This document shows positions 6,651 to 14,579 of a DNA stretch of 19,739 nt, in pieces. The stretch is from contig CAMLGF010000070.1 of the NCBI GenBank assembly GCA_946479515.1, positions 1 to 19,739 of the forward strand, given 5' to 3'. The position numbers and the translations under genes were made by a program. Under the pieces are notes generated by a model. It searched no databases. It worked only from the letters and a program-made list of their open reading frames with translations, and had not been told where the DNA came from. Each line of letters starts with the position of its first letter. The stretch's first letter is position 1. The stretch comes from an uncultured Pseudomonadota bacterium (GTDB lineage: Bacteria; Pseudomonadota; Gammaproteobacteria; Steroidobacterales; Steroidobacteraceae).

Positions 6651-8717
6651 CTAGAGCAGCGGCACCAGCAACAACGCGACGATGTTGATGATCTTGATCA
6701 GGGGATTGATGGCCGGCCCGGCGGTGTCCTTGTAGGGATCGCCGACCGTGTCGCCCGTGACCGATGCCTTGTGGGCTTCGGAGCCCTTGCCGCCGAAGTT
6801 GCCTTCCTCGATGTGTTTCTTGGCGTTGTCCCAGGCACCGCCACCCGTGCACATCGAGATGGCGACGAACAATCCGGTGACGATGGTGCCGATCAGCAGG
6901 CCGCCTAGTGCCCGGATGCCGGCGCCCGGACCCATCAGCCAGTTCATGCCGAAGGCGATGACCACCGGAATCAGGATGGGTAACAGCGACGGGACGATCA
7001 TCTCCTTGATCGCGGCGCGCGTCAGCAGGTCGACCGCAGTGCCGTACTCCGGCTTGGCTGTGCCTTCCATGATGCCCTTGATTTCGCGGAACTGGCGGCG
7101 CACTTCGGTCACCACCGAGCCCGCGGCGCGGCCCACGGCCTCCATCGCCATGGCGCCGAAGAGATAGGGCACCAGGCCGCCGATGAACAAGCCGATGATC
7201 ACGGCCGGATCCGACAGCGAGAACTGCACCATTTCGCGGCCCGAGGCGAGCAGGTGAGTTTCCAGGTTGTGCGTGTAGTCGGCGAACAACACCAGCGCGG
7301 CGAGACCGGCCGAGCCGATCGCGTAGCCCTTGGTTACCGCCTTGGTCGTGTTGCCCACGGCATCGAGGGGATCGGTGATGTTGCGCACCTTCTTGTCGAG
7401 ACCGGACATCTCGGCGATGCCGCCGGCGTTGTCCGTGATCGGGCCGTACGCGTCGAGCGCGACGACCATGCCGGTCAGCGACAGCATCGAGGTGGCCGCG
7501 ATCGCGATGCCGTAGAGGCCGCCGAGCGTGTATGCACCCCAGATCGCCAGACAGATCGCGATCACCGGCAGCGCCGTCGACTTCATCGACACTCCGAGAC
7601 CGGCAATGATGTTGGTGGCGTGACCCGTCTGCGAGGCACCAGCCACCTTGCGCACCGGGCTGAACTCGGTCGCGGTGTAGTACTCGGTGATGACGATCAT
7701 CGCGGCCGTCAGGCCCAGGCCGATGAGAGCGCAGCCGAACATGTGCAACTTGAGCGAGGGGCTGTCGGCGGTATCGGGCATCAGCGCTTCGGTGATGAAC
7801 CAGAACGCGATGGCGGAGATGAGGCCCGCGACGATCACACCCTTGTACAGGGCGTTCATGATCTTGCCGCCCTCGGACGTCTTCACGAAGAACGTACCGA
7901 TGATCGAGGCCACGATCGACGCGGCGCCGAGCGCCAGCGGATACAGGACCGCGTTCTCGCCCATGCCCGACATCATGAGGCCACCCAGCAGCATGGTGGC
8001 CACGAGCGTCACGGCGTAAGTCTCGAAGAGGTCGGCGGCCATGCCCGCGCAGTCACCCACGTTGTCGCCGACGTTGTCCGCGATCACCGCCGGATTGCGC
8101 GGGTCGTCCTCGGGGATGCCGGCTTCCACCTTGCCCACCAGGTCCGCGCCGACGTCGGCGCCCTTGGTGAAGATGCCGCCGCCGAGTCGCGCGAAAATCG
8201 AGATGAGCGAACCGCCGAAGGCGAGGCCCACCAGCGCGTGCAGCGCCGTGTCGTGGTCCACGCTATGCACCAGGACCGTGTAGTAGCCGGCGACACCCAG
8301 CAGTCCGAGGCCCACCACCAGCATGCCAGTGATGGCGCCGCCCTTGAAGGCGACCTGCAGCGCGGCATTGAGGCCGTTGTTCGCAGCCTCGGCGGTGCGC
8401 ACGTTGGCGCGCACCGAGATGTTCATGCCGATGTAGCCGGCCAGTCCCGAGAGGATGGCGCCGACGGCGAAGCCCCCGGCCGTGTACCAGTTGAGCGCCA
8501 GGCCGATCAGCACGAACAGCACGATGCCGACGACGGAAATGGTGGTGTATTGGCGATTGAGGTAGGCCTTCGCACCCGCCTGGATGGCCGCCGCGATGTC
8601 CTGCATGCGCGCATTGCCCGCGGGCAGCTTGAGGATGGCCAGCATCGAAAACACGCCGTACAGAACGGCGACTACGCCGGCCCCAATGGCCAGCCACAGC
8701 CACGTCGTGGCAGTCAT
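6651..8717 (-). CDS. hppA: Membrane H+-translocating pyrophosphatase, K+-independent type
   Basis: This 688-residue integral membrane enzyme hydrolyses pyrophosphate and pumps protons. The strings [13 protein letters not shown] (187-199 region), [19 protein letters not shown], the [10 protein letters not shown] segment near 428-437 and the C-terminal [15 protein letters not shown] are the conserved pyrophosphate- and Mg-binding motifs. About sixteen hydrophobic helices fit the family, and length is normal. The diagnostic segment reads GNTTKA with K459; K+-dependent enzymes have Ala there (GNTTAA), so this one should be K+-independent and proton-specific. An AGGAG ribosome site lies six bases before the ATG at 8717. 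It follows pfp and a small ORF on the same strand, forming a pyrophosphate module, and may also have its own promoter at 8799-8807. Confidence 0.98.
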   Translation of the reverse strand: MTATTWLWLAIGAGVVAVLYGVFSMLAILKLPAGNARMQDIAAAIQAGAKAYLNRQYTTISVVGIVLFVLIGLALNWYTAGGFAVGAILSGLAGYIGMNISVRANVRTAEAANNGLNAALQVAFKGGAITGMLVVGLGLLGVAGYYTVLVHSVDHDTALHALVGLAFGGSLISIFARLGGGIFTKGADVGADLVGKVEAGIPEDDPRNPAVIADNVGDNVGDCAGMAADLFETYAVTLVATMLLGGLMMSGMGENAVLYPLALGAASIVASIIGTFFVKTSEGGKIMNALYKGVIVAGLISAIAFWFITEALMPDTADSPSLKLHMFGCALIGLGLTAAMIVITEYYTATEFSPVRKVAGASQTGHATNIIAGLGVSMKSTALPVIAICLAIWGAYTLGGLYGIAIAATSMLSLTGMVVALDAYGPITDNAGGIAEMSGLDKKVRNITDPLDAVGNTTKAVTKGYAIGSAGLAALVLFADYTHNLETHLLASGREMVQFSLSDPAVIIGLFIGGLVPYLFGAMAMEAVGRAAGSVVTEVRRQFREIKGIMEGTAKPEYGTAVDLLTRAAIKEMIVPSLLPILIPVVIAFGMNWLMGPGAGIRALGGLLIGTIVTGLFVAISMCTGGGAWDNAKKHIEEGNFGGKGSEAHKASVTGDTVGDPYKDTAGPAINPLIKIINIVALLLVPLL

Positions 8718-8798
8718 GTGGAACTCCTGTCGGAAATCTGCGATTTATTAATTGGTTACAAACGGCTGCCCTGGCAGGCCGTCCATTTGAGGGCGCGG

Positions 8799-8807
8799 AC
8801 TATAACA
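8799..8807 (-). promoter_or_regulatory. Candidate extended -10 promoter for hppA
   Basis: On the minus strand TGTTATAGT is an extended -10 element (TG, one base, TATAGT; five of six matches to TATAAT). It lies about 80 bases before the hppA ATG and after the small ORF, so hppA could be transcribed independently of pfp. No good -35 is present, which is tolerable for extended -10 promoters. Confidence 0.45.
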
Positions 8808-8939
8808 ATGCGTCCTTGTCCCGGCCACCGGAAACGAGACATGACAACGTCGGACAGCGAACCGCTACCGACGAAAACAGGCGATCGATGGTGCCGGTCG
8901 CCGATCCCCGGCATGGGCCGGCGGTCGCCCCCGCGAGGG

Positions 8940-9173
8940 TTACCGCTCGTCGCCCGGCGGCCCGACCGGAAAGTCCCGGCGTGCCCCCAGGCGTGCCAGC
9001 ATGGACGAGAGGTCCTGCGGACTGATGTAGAAGTGTTCGCAAACGCGTCCCCACAGCATGGCCGTGGGGACGTTGCGGCCGCCGCGCTCGTTTTGCGCCT
9101 GGTGCAGAACCCAGAGGACCACGCGCTCCGCGCGCGTGAGCCCGTCGCGAACGTCGGGAATGTGGTCGCTTAC
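8940..9173 (-). CDS. Small ORF after pfp, unknown function, start codon apparently GTA
   Basis: I do not recognise this 77-codon frame, but its product looks like a real soluble helical protein (LTRAERVVLWVLHQAQNERGG, VPTAMLWGRVCEHFYISPQDL). The first residues VSDHIPDVRDG begin at a GTA codon overlapping the pfp TAA stop (GTAA). A GGAG ribosome site (9182-9185) lies eight bases before this codon. The usual arrangement would be GTGA or ATGA, with start and stop overlapping, so a one-base change has apparently replaced GTG by GTA. The nearest standard start is GTG at 9122, giving 60 residues and no clear spacing. An ATT start at 9161 is another possibility. The ORF sits between pfp and hppA on the same strand. 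It may be functional with a non-standard start, freshly inactivated, or affected by a sequence error. Confidence 0.55.
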   Translation of the reverse strand, partial: VSDHIPDVRDGLTRAERVVLWVLHQAQNERGGRNVPTAMLWGRVCEHFYISPQDLSSMLARLGARRDFPVGPPGDER

Positions 9174-10456
9174 GGCTTGAACTCCGTGTTCAGCCTTTTC
9201 TTCACCGCCGCGCCCTTGATCGTGACGTAGGCCGGCAGGCCGTTCTTGTAAGGCGGGTAGTCCTCGCCCTCGATGAGCGGCTGCAGGTAGTCGCGACATT
9301 TCTGCGTGATGCCGAAGCCGTCCTCGGTGATGAACTCGCGCGGCAACTTCTTCTCGACATTGGCCACCTGGGAGAGCGGCACGCTGCCCACCACCCACTT
9401 GTAGGGCTTCGACTTCTTGCGAACGATGGTGGGCATCACCGCGTCGTGGCCGCTGGTCGCCAGCTCGACCGCGGCCTTGCCCATGGCGTAGGCCTGGGCC
9501 ACGTCGACCTTCGATGCGACGTGGCGAGAGGCGCGCTGCAGGTAGTCCGGCACGGCCCAGTGGTATTTGTAGCCGTGGGCCTCGCGCACCATGTTGGCGA
9601 CCACGGGCGCCACGCCGCCGAGCTGCGTGTGGCCGAAGGCATCCTTGGTGCCGGCATCCGCCAGGAATCGGCCGTCGGCGTCGTGCACGCCTTCGGAGAC
9701 CACGACCACGCAGTAGCCGACGCGGCTAACTACTTCCTTCACCCTGGCCAGGAACCTCTCCTTGTCGAAGGCGATCTCGGGGAACAGGATGACGTGCGGC
9801 GCCTCGTCAGGGCCCTTGCCGGCCAGCCCCGCAGCCGCGACGATCCAGCCGGCGTGGCGGCCCATGACCTCCATCACGAAAACCTTGGTGGAGGTCTTGG
9901 CCATCGAGGCGACATCCAGCGCCGCCTCGCGCGTCGAGATCGCCACGTATTTCGCCACGGTGCCGAAGCCCGGCGTGCAATCGGTGTGCGGCAGGTCGTT
10001 GTCGACCGTCTTGGGTACGCCCACGCAGATCACGCGATGGCCGAGCTGGTCGCCGATCTGGGACACCTTGTTGGCCGTGTCCATGGAGTCATTGCCGCCG
10101 TTGTAGAAGAAGTAGCCGATGTCGTGCGCCTTGAAGACCTCGATGAGGCGCTCGTACTTGGCGCGGTCCTGCTCCAGGCTCTTGAGCTTGTAGCGGGCGC
10201 TGCCGAACGCGCCGGCGGGCGTGTAACGCAGGCCCTTGATGGTGGCCAGCGATTCCTTGCTGACGTCGATTAGGTCTTCGGTGAGCGCGCCGACGATGCC
10301 ATGGCGGCCGGCGTACACCTTGCCGATCTTCTTCGACTTCATCGCCGCCTCGATGACGCCCGCGGCGGAGGCATTGATGACCGCAGATACGCCACCCGAT
10401 TGAGCATAAAACGCATTCATGGGCTTCTGTTTCCGGGCGGCGGGGCGCTTGCTCAT
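9170..10456 (-). CDS. pfp: Pyrophosphate-dependent 6-phosphofructokinase
   Basis: This 428-residue enzyme interconverts fructose 6-phosphate and fructose 1,6-bisphosphate using pyrophosphate rather than ATP, so it can serve glycolysis and gluconeogenesis. Two specificity positions support this: GGNDS (120-124), where ATP enzymes have GGDGS, and PKTVDND (148-154), where ATP enzymes have PGTIDND. The catalytic D152 and the MGRHAGW motif (198-204) are present. The ATG at 10456 has a GAGAGA ribosome site; an in-frame ATG at 10420 (MNAFYAQSGG) would trim a basic 12-residue leader and is the main alternative. The gene is divergent from adk (102 bases apart) and followed by a small ORF and hppA. In Methylococcus capsulatus pfp is reported to be co-transcribed with an H+-pyrophosphatase gene, which supports a functional pair here. 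Confidence 0.95.
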   Translation of the reverse strand: MSKRPAARKQKPMNAFYAQSGGVSAVINASAAGVIEAAMKSKKIGKVYAGRHGIVGALTEDLIDVSKESLATIKGLRYTPAGAFGSARYKLKSLEQDRAKYERLIEVFKAHDIGYFFYNGGNDSMDTANKVSQIGDQLGHRVICVGVPKTVDNDLPHTDCTPGFGTVAKYVAISTREAALDVASMAKTSTKVFVMEVMGRHAGWIVAAAGLAGKGPDEAPHVILFPEIAFDKERFLARVKEVVSRVGYCVVVVSEGVHDADGRFLADAGTKDAFGHTQLGGVAPVVANMVREAHGYKYHWAVPDYLQRASRHVASKVDVAQAYAMGKAAVELATSGHDAVMPTIVRKKSKPYKWVVGSVPLSQVANVEKKLPREFITEDGFGITQKCRDYLQPLIEGEDYPPYKNGLPAYVTIKGAAVKKRLNTEFKP

Positions 10457-10558
10457 GTGTCTCTCTCGATTGTTTGCTTGACGGAAGTTGATTGGGTAGT
10501 GTGGCGACCCGTCGAGGGGGTCTCGATTTTTCTGTGAATTCCAGGTCAGAAATTTAGC

Positions 10559-11455
10559 ATGCGCATCGTTCTCATGGGCGCGCCCGGTTCGGGCAAGGGC
10601 ACTCAGGCCCAGCGTCTGGTCAAGCAGTTCAACATCCCGCAGATCTCCACTGGCGACATCCTGCGCAAACACCGCAGCGAAGGGACGGAGCTGGGCAAGC
10701 GCGCGGACGCCATCATGGCCAAGGGCCTGCTGGTCGACGATGCCACGATGCTCGCGATCATCCGCGACCGCGTCAGCCAGGACGATGCCCGCGACGGCTT
10801 CATCCTCGACGGTTTCCCGCGCACACAGCCGCAGGCCGAAGGCCTGGAATCGCTGATGCAGGAACTGCAGACACCGCTCGATGCGGTGGTGCTGTTCGAG
10901 GTGGGCGACCAGGAGCTGGTGCGCCGCATTTCCGGGCGCCGCACCTGCTCGCTGTGCAACAAGGTGTTCAACATTCACACGGCACCGCCGCCGGTACCCG
11001 CCACGGATTGCATCGCCGGCAGCAACGAGCACCAGCTCTTCCAGCGCAAGGACGACCAGGAAGAAACCGTCAAGGAGCGGCTACGGGTGTATGAGCAGAA
11101 CACCCGCCCCGTGCTCTCTTACTATTCGCGCGCCGGCCTGCTGCGCACGGTGCGCGCCGAGGGCACGCTCGAGGAGATCACCGAGCGACTGCTGGCAGCG
11201 CTGGCCGAGGCGGTCGCGCCGGCTCCGAAGAAGCCCGCCGCGCGCAAGACGCCAGCGAGGAAGCGGGCCGTGCGCCGCGCCAAGGCAAAAGCCAGGAGCC
11301 GGGTGCGTGTCGCCCGCCGGCCGCGCAAGGCGAAGAAGCCGGCGGCCGCCAGGCGCAAAATGCCGGCACGTGCCGCCAAGCGTTCTGCTGCCCGCAACGC
11401 CAAGCGCGCCACTGTCCGCAAGAGCCGAGCCGCGCGCGCGCGCCGCGGCAAGTGA
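10559..11455 (+). CDS. adk: Adenylate kinase with a long Arg/Lys/Ala-rich C-terminal tail
   Basis: Adenylate kinase equilibrates ATP plus AMP with two ADP. The core (1-218) is standard: P-loop GAPGSGKGT (7-15), STGDILR, LDGFPRT (83-89) and the long LID insertion with RRTCSLC. The LID has C130, C133 and C151, three of the four cysteines of zinc-type LIDs; the fourth is not evident. The core matches the 214-residue E. coli enzyme. Residues about 219-298 form an added tail with 36 Lys/Arg and 23 Ala in its last 78 residues and no acidic residue, like histone H1-like AlgP-type tails; it probably binds nucleic acid or polyanions. The frame is continuous to TGA at 11453-11455, with no sign of a frameshift. 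Only a weak ribosome site (CAGG) precedes the ATG. Confidence 0.97.
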   Translation: MRIVLMGAPGSGKGTQAQRLVKQFNIPQISTGDILRKHRSEGTELGKRADAIMAKGLLVDDATMLAIIRDRVSQDDARDGFILDGFPRTQPQAEGLESLMQELQTPLDAVVLFEVGDQELVRRISGRRTCSLCNKVFNIHTAPPPVPATDCIAGSNEHQLFQRKDDQEETVKERLRVYEQNTRPVLSYYSRAGLLRTVRAEGTLEEITERLLAALAEAVAPAPKKPAARKTPARKRAVRRAKAKARSRVRVARRPRKAKKPAAARRKMPARAAKRSAARNAKRATVRKSRAARARRGK

Positions 11456-11461
11456 CGACCG

Positions 11462-11486
11462 GGCTCTGAGGATTTCCGGCAGAGCC
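11462..11486. terminator. Candidate bidirectional terminator hairpin between adk and rnd
   Basis: GGCTCTG (11462-11468) pairs with CAGAGCC (11480-11486) across an 11-base loop, between the convergent stops of adk (11455) and rnd (11492). No T-run follows on either strand, so efficiency is doubtful. Confidence 0.4.
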
Positions 11487-11491
11487 GTCTG

Positions 11492-12580
11492 TCAGGACAG
11501 CGCGGACAGCAGCTTCTGACCCACCACCTCGGCGCGCCAGCCTCGCAGCAGGCTGAGGTCCCGCCGGCCGGCAGCGAGTTTTTCGAGCTCGCGGCGGGTA
11601 GCCAGCAATTCCGGCCCGATTTCCAGCTCCTTCGCGACACCGGCCGCCACGTCCGCGAGCCGCTTGATTCGCGCGAGTTGCGATGGGTCCGGCCGCTCGC
11701 GCCGCGGCAAGGGCGGCGGCGGATCGGCGATGCCGCTCTGGCTGATCAACTGCAGCAACTCCTCGCCGCATTTGCGAGCCACGGATTCCTGCATCTCGGG
11801 CAGCGCCGCCAGCGCCTGCGACGATCGCGGCAGGCGTACCACGATCTCGCGCACGGCGGCATCGTCGAGAATCCAGCCGCGCGGCCGATTACGCTCGATG
11901 GCACGGCGTTCGCGCCAGGCGCCGATCGCCTGGGCCAGTTGCTGGCGGGCGGGGTCGAGCGCCGGGAGACCCTTGATCTTTCGCCACGCCTCCTCCGGCG
12001 CGACGCGCAGGGCATCGGCGTTGGCCAGTCCCGACAACTCCTCTTCCAGCCAGGCAATGCGACCCTGCGCCGCCAGCGTGTCTAACAAACTCGCGCGCAG
12101 CGCCGCCAGGTATTTCACGTCGTCCAGAGCGTATTCCTGCTGGTCCGCGCTCAACGGCCGGCGTGCCCAATCCGTGCGTGTATGGGCCTTGGGCAACTCC
12201 ACGCCCAGCAGGCGGCGCACGAGCTCGGCATAACCCACCTGCGACGGATGGCCGGCCAGCGCCGCGGCGATCTGGGTATCGAACACCGGCTGCACCAGGC
12301 CGATGGCCGGCAGCAGCACTTCGAGATCCTGGCGTGCCGCGTGCATCACCTTCACCGCACCCGGTGCCGTCAGCAGGGGCGCGAGCGGTGCGAGATCGCC
12401 GCCGGACGCGGCGATGGCCAGTGGATCGATGCACACGGCCTGCTCACCCACGGCCAGCTGCAGCAGGCACAATTCGGCGCGATAGGTCTTTTCGCGCATG
12501 AATTCGGTGTCGAGCGAGAGTTCGGTGGCGCGTTCGGCGCGGGCGGCAAAGGCCGTCAGCGCATCGGCAGAGTCGATCAT
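11492..12580 (-). CDS. rnd: Ribonuclease D
   Basis: This 362-residue 3'-to-5' exoribonuclease trims tRNA and other stable RNA precursors. The DEDDy catalytic set is visible: D24 and E26 (LDTEF), D85 (HAARQDLEVL), and Y150 with D154 (EYALDDVKYL). The C-terminal half fits the HRDC-type helical domains of the E. coli enzyme (375 residues). The ATG at 12580 (MIDSADAL) puts the first catalytic motif where E. coli has it; the frame extends upstream to an ATG at 12697, but that would overlap the start of the divergent membrane-protein gene and adds unrelated sequence. The ribosome site is weak. It converges on adk and is divergent from the 183-residue membrane protein with 45 bases between. Confidence 0.95.
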   Translation of the reverse strand: MIDSADALTAFAARAERATELSLDTEFMREKTYRAELCLLQLAVGEQAVCIDPLAIAASGGDLAPLAPLLTAPGAVKVMHAARQDLEVLLPAIGLVQPVFDTQIAAALAGHPSQVGYAELVRRLLGVELPKAHTRTDWARRPLSADQQEYALDDVKYLAALRASLLDTLAAQGRIAWLEEELSGLANADALRVAPEEAWRKIKGLPALDPARQQLAQAIGAWRERRAIERNRPRGWILDDAAVREIVVRLPRSSQALAALPEMQESVARKCGEELLQLISQSGIADPPPPLPRRERPDPSQLARIKRLADVAAGVAKELEIGPELLATRRELEKLAAGRRDLSLLRGWRAEVVGQKLLSALS

Positions 12581-12607
12581 CAAGGTCGTCAGGCTCCGGG
12601 TGACGTG

Positions 12608-12613
12608 TACAAT
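12608..12613 (+). promoter_or_regulatory. -10-like TACAAT near the membrane-protein start
   Basis: TACAAT (five of six to consensus) lies in the 45-base gap after the divergent rnd start and twelve bases before the ATG at 12626. The predicted leader would be about six bases or fewer, and no ribosome site is visible. No convincing -35 is present. Confidence 0.35.
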
Positions 12614-12625
12614 CCCGGCGGCATT

Positions 12626-13177
12626 ATGCTTGCGAATCTTCGCGCATTGTTCGGCGTCATCGTCGACATCGTCCGGTTGCGACGCGGACCGGAACACATG
12701 CCCGTCTCACTGGCGCTGCTGATCTTCGTGGTCGCTCTGAGCGTCGTCGCGACCGCGATCATGGGGGCCGCGACGGGGCTGGCGTTGCCGAACGCCCTGC
12801 TGCAGGCCGCGGTCGGTTCGGCGGTCATGCTGCTGTGGTTTCATGTCGCGCTCGCGCTCGCCCGAAAGCGCGAGCGATTCCTGCAGACCATGACGGCGCT
12901 GTTCGGCGTCAACGTGCTGTTCGTGCCCGTCATGACGCCGCTGATGGCCGCGGTGCTGCCCTACCTCGAAAAGCCGGACGCCGCGGTTTCGCCACCCGCG
13001 GGGGCGATGCTGCTGCTGTTCGCCATCGGCCTGTGGGCGCTGGTCGTGGAAGTGCGCGTGATCCGCTCGGCCTTCGAGGTCCCGGGCATCGTCGCGCTGC
13101 TGCTGGTGATCGGCGAGATCGTTGCCGCCGGCATCATCGGCAGCCTGCTGTTCGGCCAGCCGGCGAACGCCACCTGA
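12626..13177 (+). CDS. Five-helix inner-membrane protein, possibly YIP1-like
   Basis: This 183-residue protein has an amphipathic N terminus and five hydrophobic segments (about 26-46, 56-79, 90-113, 125-143 and 153-176). The layout, with an initial LFGVIVDIVRLRRGPEHMP region before the helices, resembles bacterial YIP1-domain proteins, but I am not certain and no function follows. The ATG at 12626 is the first in frame after the divergent rnd start; much longer open frames upstream run antisense to rnd and are not real. mpl follows after 16 bases on the same strand, so the two are probably one transcript, suggesting but not proving an envelope-related role. Confidence 0.82.
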   Translation: MLANLRALFGVIVDIVRLRRGPEHMPVSLALLIFVVALSVVATAIMGAATGLALPNALLQAAVGSAVMLLWFHVALALARKRERFLQTMTALFGVNVLFVPVMTPLMAAVLPYLEKPDAAVSPPAGAMLLLFAIGLWALVVEVRVIRSAFEVPGIVALLLVIGEIVAAGIIGSLLFGQPANAT

Positions 13178-13193
13178 ACGCCCGGGTCCATAC

Positions 13194-14579
13194 ATGCACG
13201 TCCACATTCTCGGCATCTGCGGCACGTTCATGGGCGGCATCGCCGCCATCGCCAAGGCCGCCGGCCATCGGGTCACGGGGTCGGACAGGAATGTCTATCC
13301 ACCCATGAGCACCCAGCTCGAGGCGCTGGGCATCGAGCTCATTTCGGGGTTCGAGGCGGCGCAGCTCAAGCCGCGGCCCGACGTGGTCCTGGTCGGCAAC
13401 GTGATGACTCGCGGCGTGCCGGTAGTCGAAGCGCTGCTCGAAAGTGACATCCCCTATGCGTCCGGACCCGAGTGGCTGGCGCACGAAGTGCTGCGCGGGG
13501 TGCACGTGCTCGGCGTCTCGGGCACGCACGGCAAGACCACGACTGCGAGCATGCTGGCCTGGATCCTGGAGCACGCGGGCATGAGTCCCGGCTTCCTGAT
13601 CGGCGGGGTACCTGGAAACTTCCCGGTGAGCGCGCGTCTCGGAGGCCGGAAGTTCTTCGTCATCGAGGCCGACGAGTACGACACGGCGTTCTTCGACAAG
13701 CGCGCCAAGTTCGTGCATTACCGCCCGCGCACGCTCGTGCTCAACAATCTCGAGTTCGATCACGCCGACATCTACGAGAACCTCGCGGCCATTCAGAAGC
13801 AGTTCCATCACCTGGTGCGCACGATTCCGGCGTCGGGACGCATCCTGTGGAATGGCGCCGACCAGAACCTGAAACAGACGCTCGCCATGGGCGCATGGAC
13901 GCCGCTCGAGGCCTTCGCGCGCGACGCCGGGCCGCAGATCACCTGGTCGCTGGACGTCGCCGATGGTGGTGACTATTCGAAGTTCGTGGTGCTGGAGGGC
14001 GGCAAGCCGCTCGGTACCGTGAAATGGGAGATGCTCGGCGCTCACAATGCGGAGAATGCGCTCGCGGCCATCGGTGCCGCACGTCACGCCGGCGTGCCGG
14101 TGGGACAGGCCATCGCCGCGCTGAATGAGTTCAAGGGCGTGAAGCGGCGCTTGGAGTTGCGTGGCGAGGTGCGCGGCATCGCCGTGTACGACGACTTCGC
14201 GCATCACCCCACTGCCATCGCCACGACGCTCGATGGCCTGCGGCGCCGGGTGGGCAACCGGCGCATCGTCGCGGTGCTCGAGCCGCGCTCGGCCACCATG
14301 AAGATGGGCGTGCACCGCGAGACGCTCGCGCCATCGCTTGCCGGCGCGGACGCGGTCTGGTTGTTCGCGCCGCCCGATCTCGGCTGGGACGCCGCGGCCG
14401 TCGTGCGTTCGCTCGGCGGCAAGGCGCGCCTCGCCGCCACACTCGATGAGTTGCTGCTCGATCTGCTCGCCTTGTTGAAGCACGGTGACCAGGTGCTCAT
14501 CATGAGCAACGGTGGCTTCGGCGGCTTGCACGACAAGCTGCTGAATGCCCTGGCCCAGGAACGATCCAAGGCAGGATGA
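13194..14579 (+). CDS. mpl: UDP-N-acetylmuramate:L-alanyl-gamma-D-glutamyl-meso-diaminopimelate ligase
   Basis: Mpl joins UDP-MurNAc to the recycled tripeptide L-Ala-D-Glu-meso-DAP in the cytosol, returning cell-wall peptide to peptidoglycan synthesis. The 461-residue product matches the E. coli enzyme (457) along its length as I recall it: MHVHILGICGTFMGG at the N terminus, the ATP-binding P-loop GTHGKTTT (110-117), IEADEYDTAFFDKR, LNNLEFDHADIY, the KRRLELRGE and YDDFAHHPTA region, EPRSATMKMG and the C-terminal MSNGGFGG. All three Mur-ligase domains are present. The ATG at 13194 is the natural start; the ribosome site is poor. Its TGA overlaps the ATG of the LON-domain gene (ATGA), indicating coupled translation. 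Confidence 0.97.
   Translation: MHVHILGICGTFMGGIAAIAKAAGHRVTGSDRNVYPPMSTQLEALGIELISGFEAAQLKPRPDVVLVGNVMTRGVPVVEALLESDIPYASGPEWLAHEVLRGVHVLGVSGTHGKTTTASMLAWILEHAGMSPGFLIGGVPGNFPVSARLGGRKFFVIEADEYDTAFFDKRAKFVHYRPRTLVLNNLEFDHADIYENLAAIQKQFHHLVRTIPASGRILWNGADQNLKQTLAMGAWTPLEAFARDAGPQITWSLDVADGGDYSKFVVLEGGKPLGTVKWEMLGAHNAENALAAIGAARHAGVPVGQAIAALNEFKGVKRRLELRGEVRGIAVYDDFAHHPTAIATTLDGLRRRVGNRRIVAVLEPRSATMKMGVHRETLAPSLAGADAVWLFAPPDLGWDAAAVVRSLGGKARLAATLDELLLDLLALLKHGDQVLIMSNGGFGGLHDKLLNALAQERSKAG

Noticed and set aside
7254..9230. A 658-codon open frame on the plus strand antisense to hppA
   Set aside because: It is the complementary-strand shadow of a highly GC-biased gene. Its product is His/Arg/Asp-rich without domains, while the minus strand encodes an unmistakable pyrophosphatase.
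10478..10506. TTGACG as the -35 of an adk promoter
   Set aside because: No -10-like hexamer occurs at 16-18 bases; TAGTGT is only 13 bases away. I left the adk promoter uncalled.
10457..11032. Extension of pfp upstream into the adk region (620-codon frame)
   Set aside because: The extra N terminus is antisense to adk and unrelated to phosphofructokinases; a ribosome site and a family-like start occur at 10456.
13134..14531. A 465-codon minus-strand frame antisense to mpl
   Set aside because: The His/Arg/Glu-rich product has no recognisable motif; the plus strand encodes full-length Mpl.
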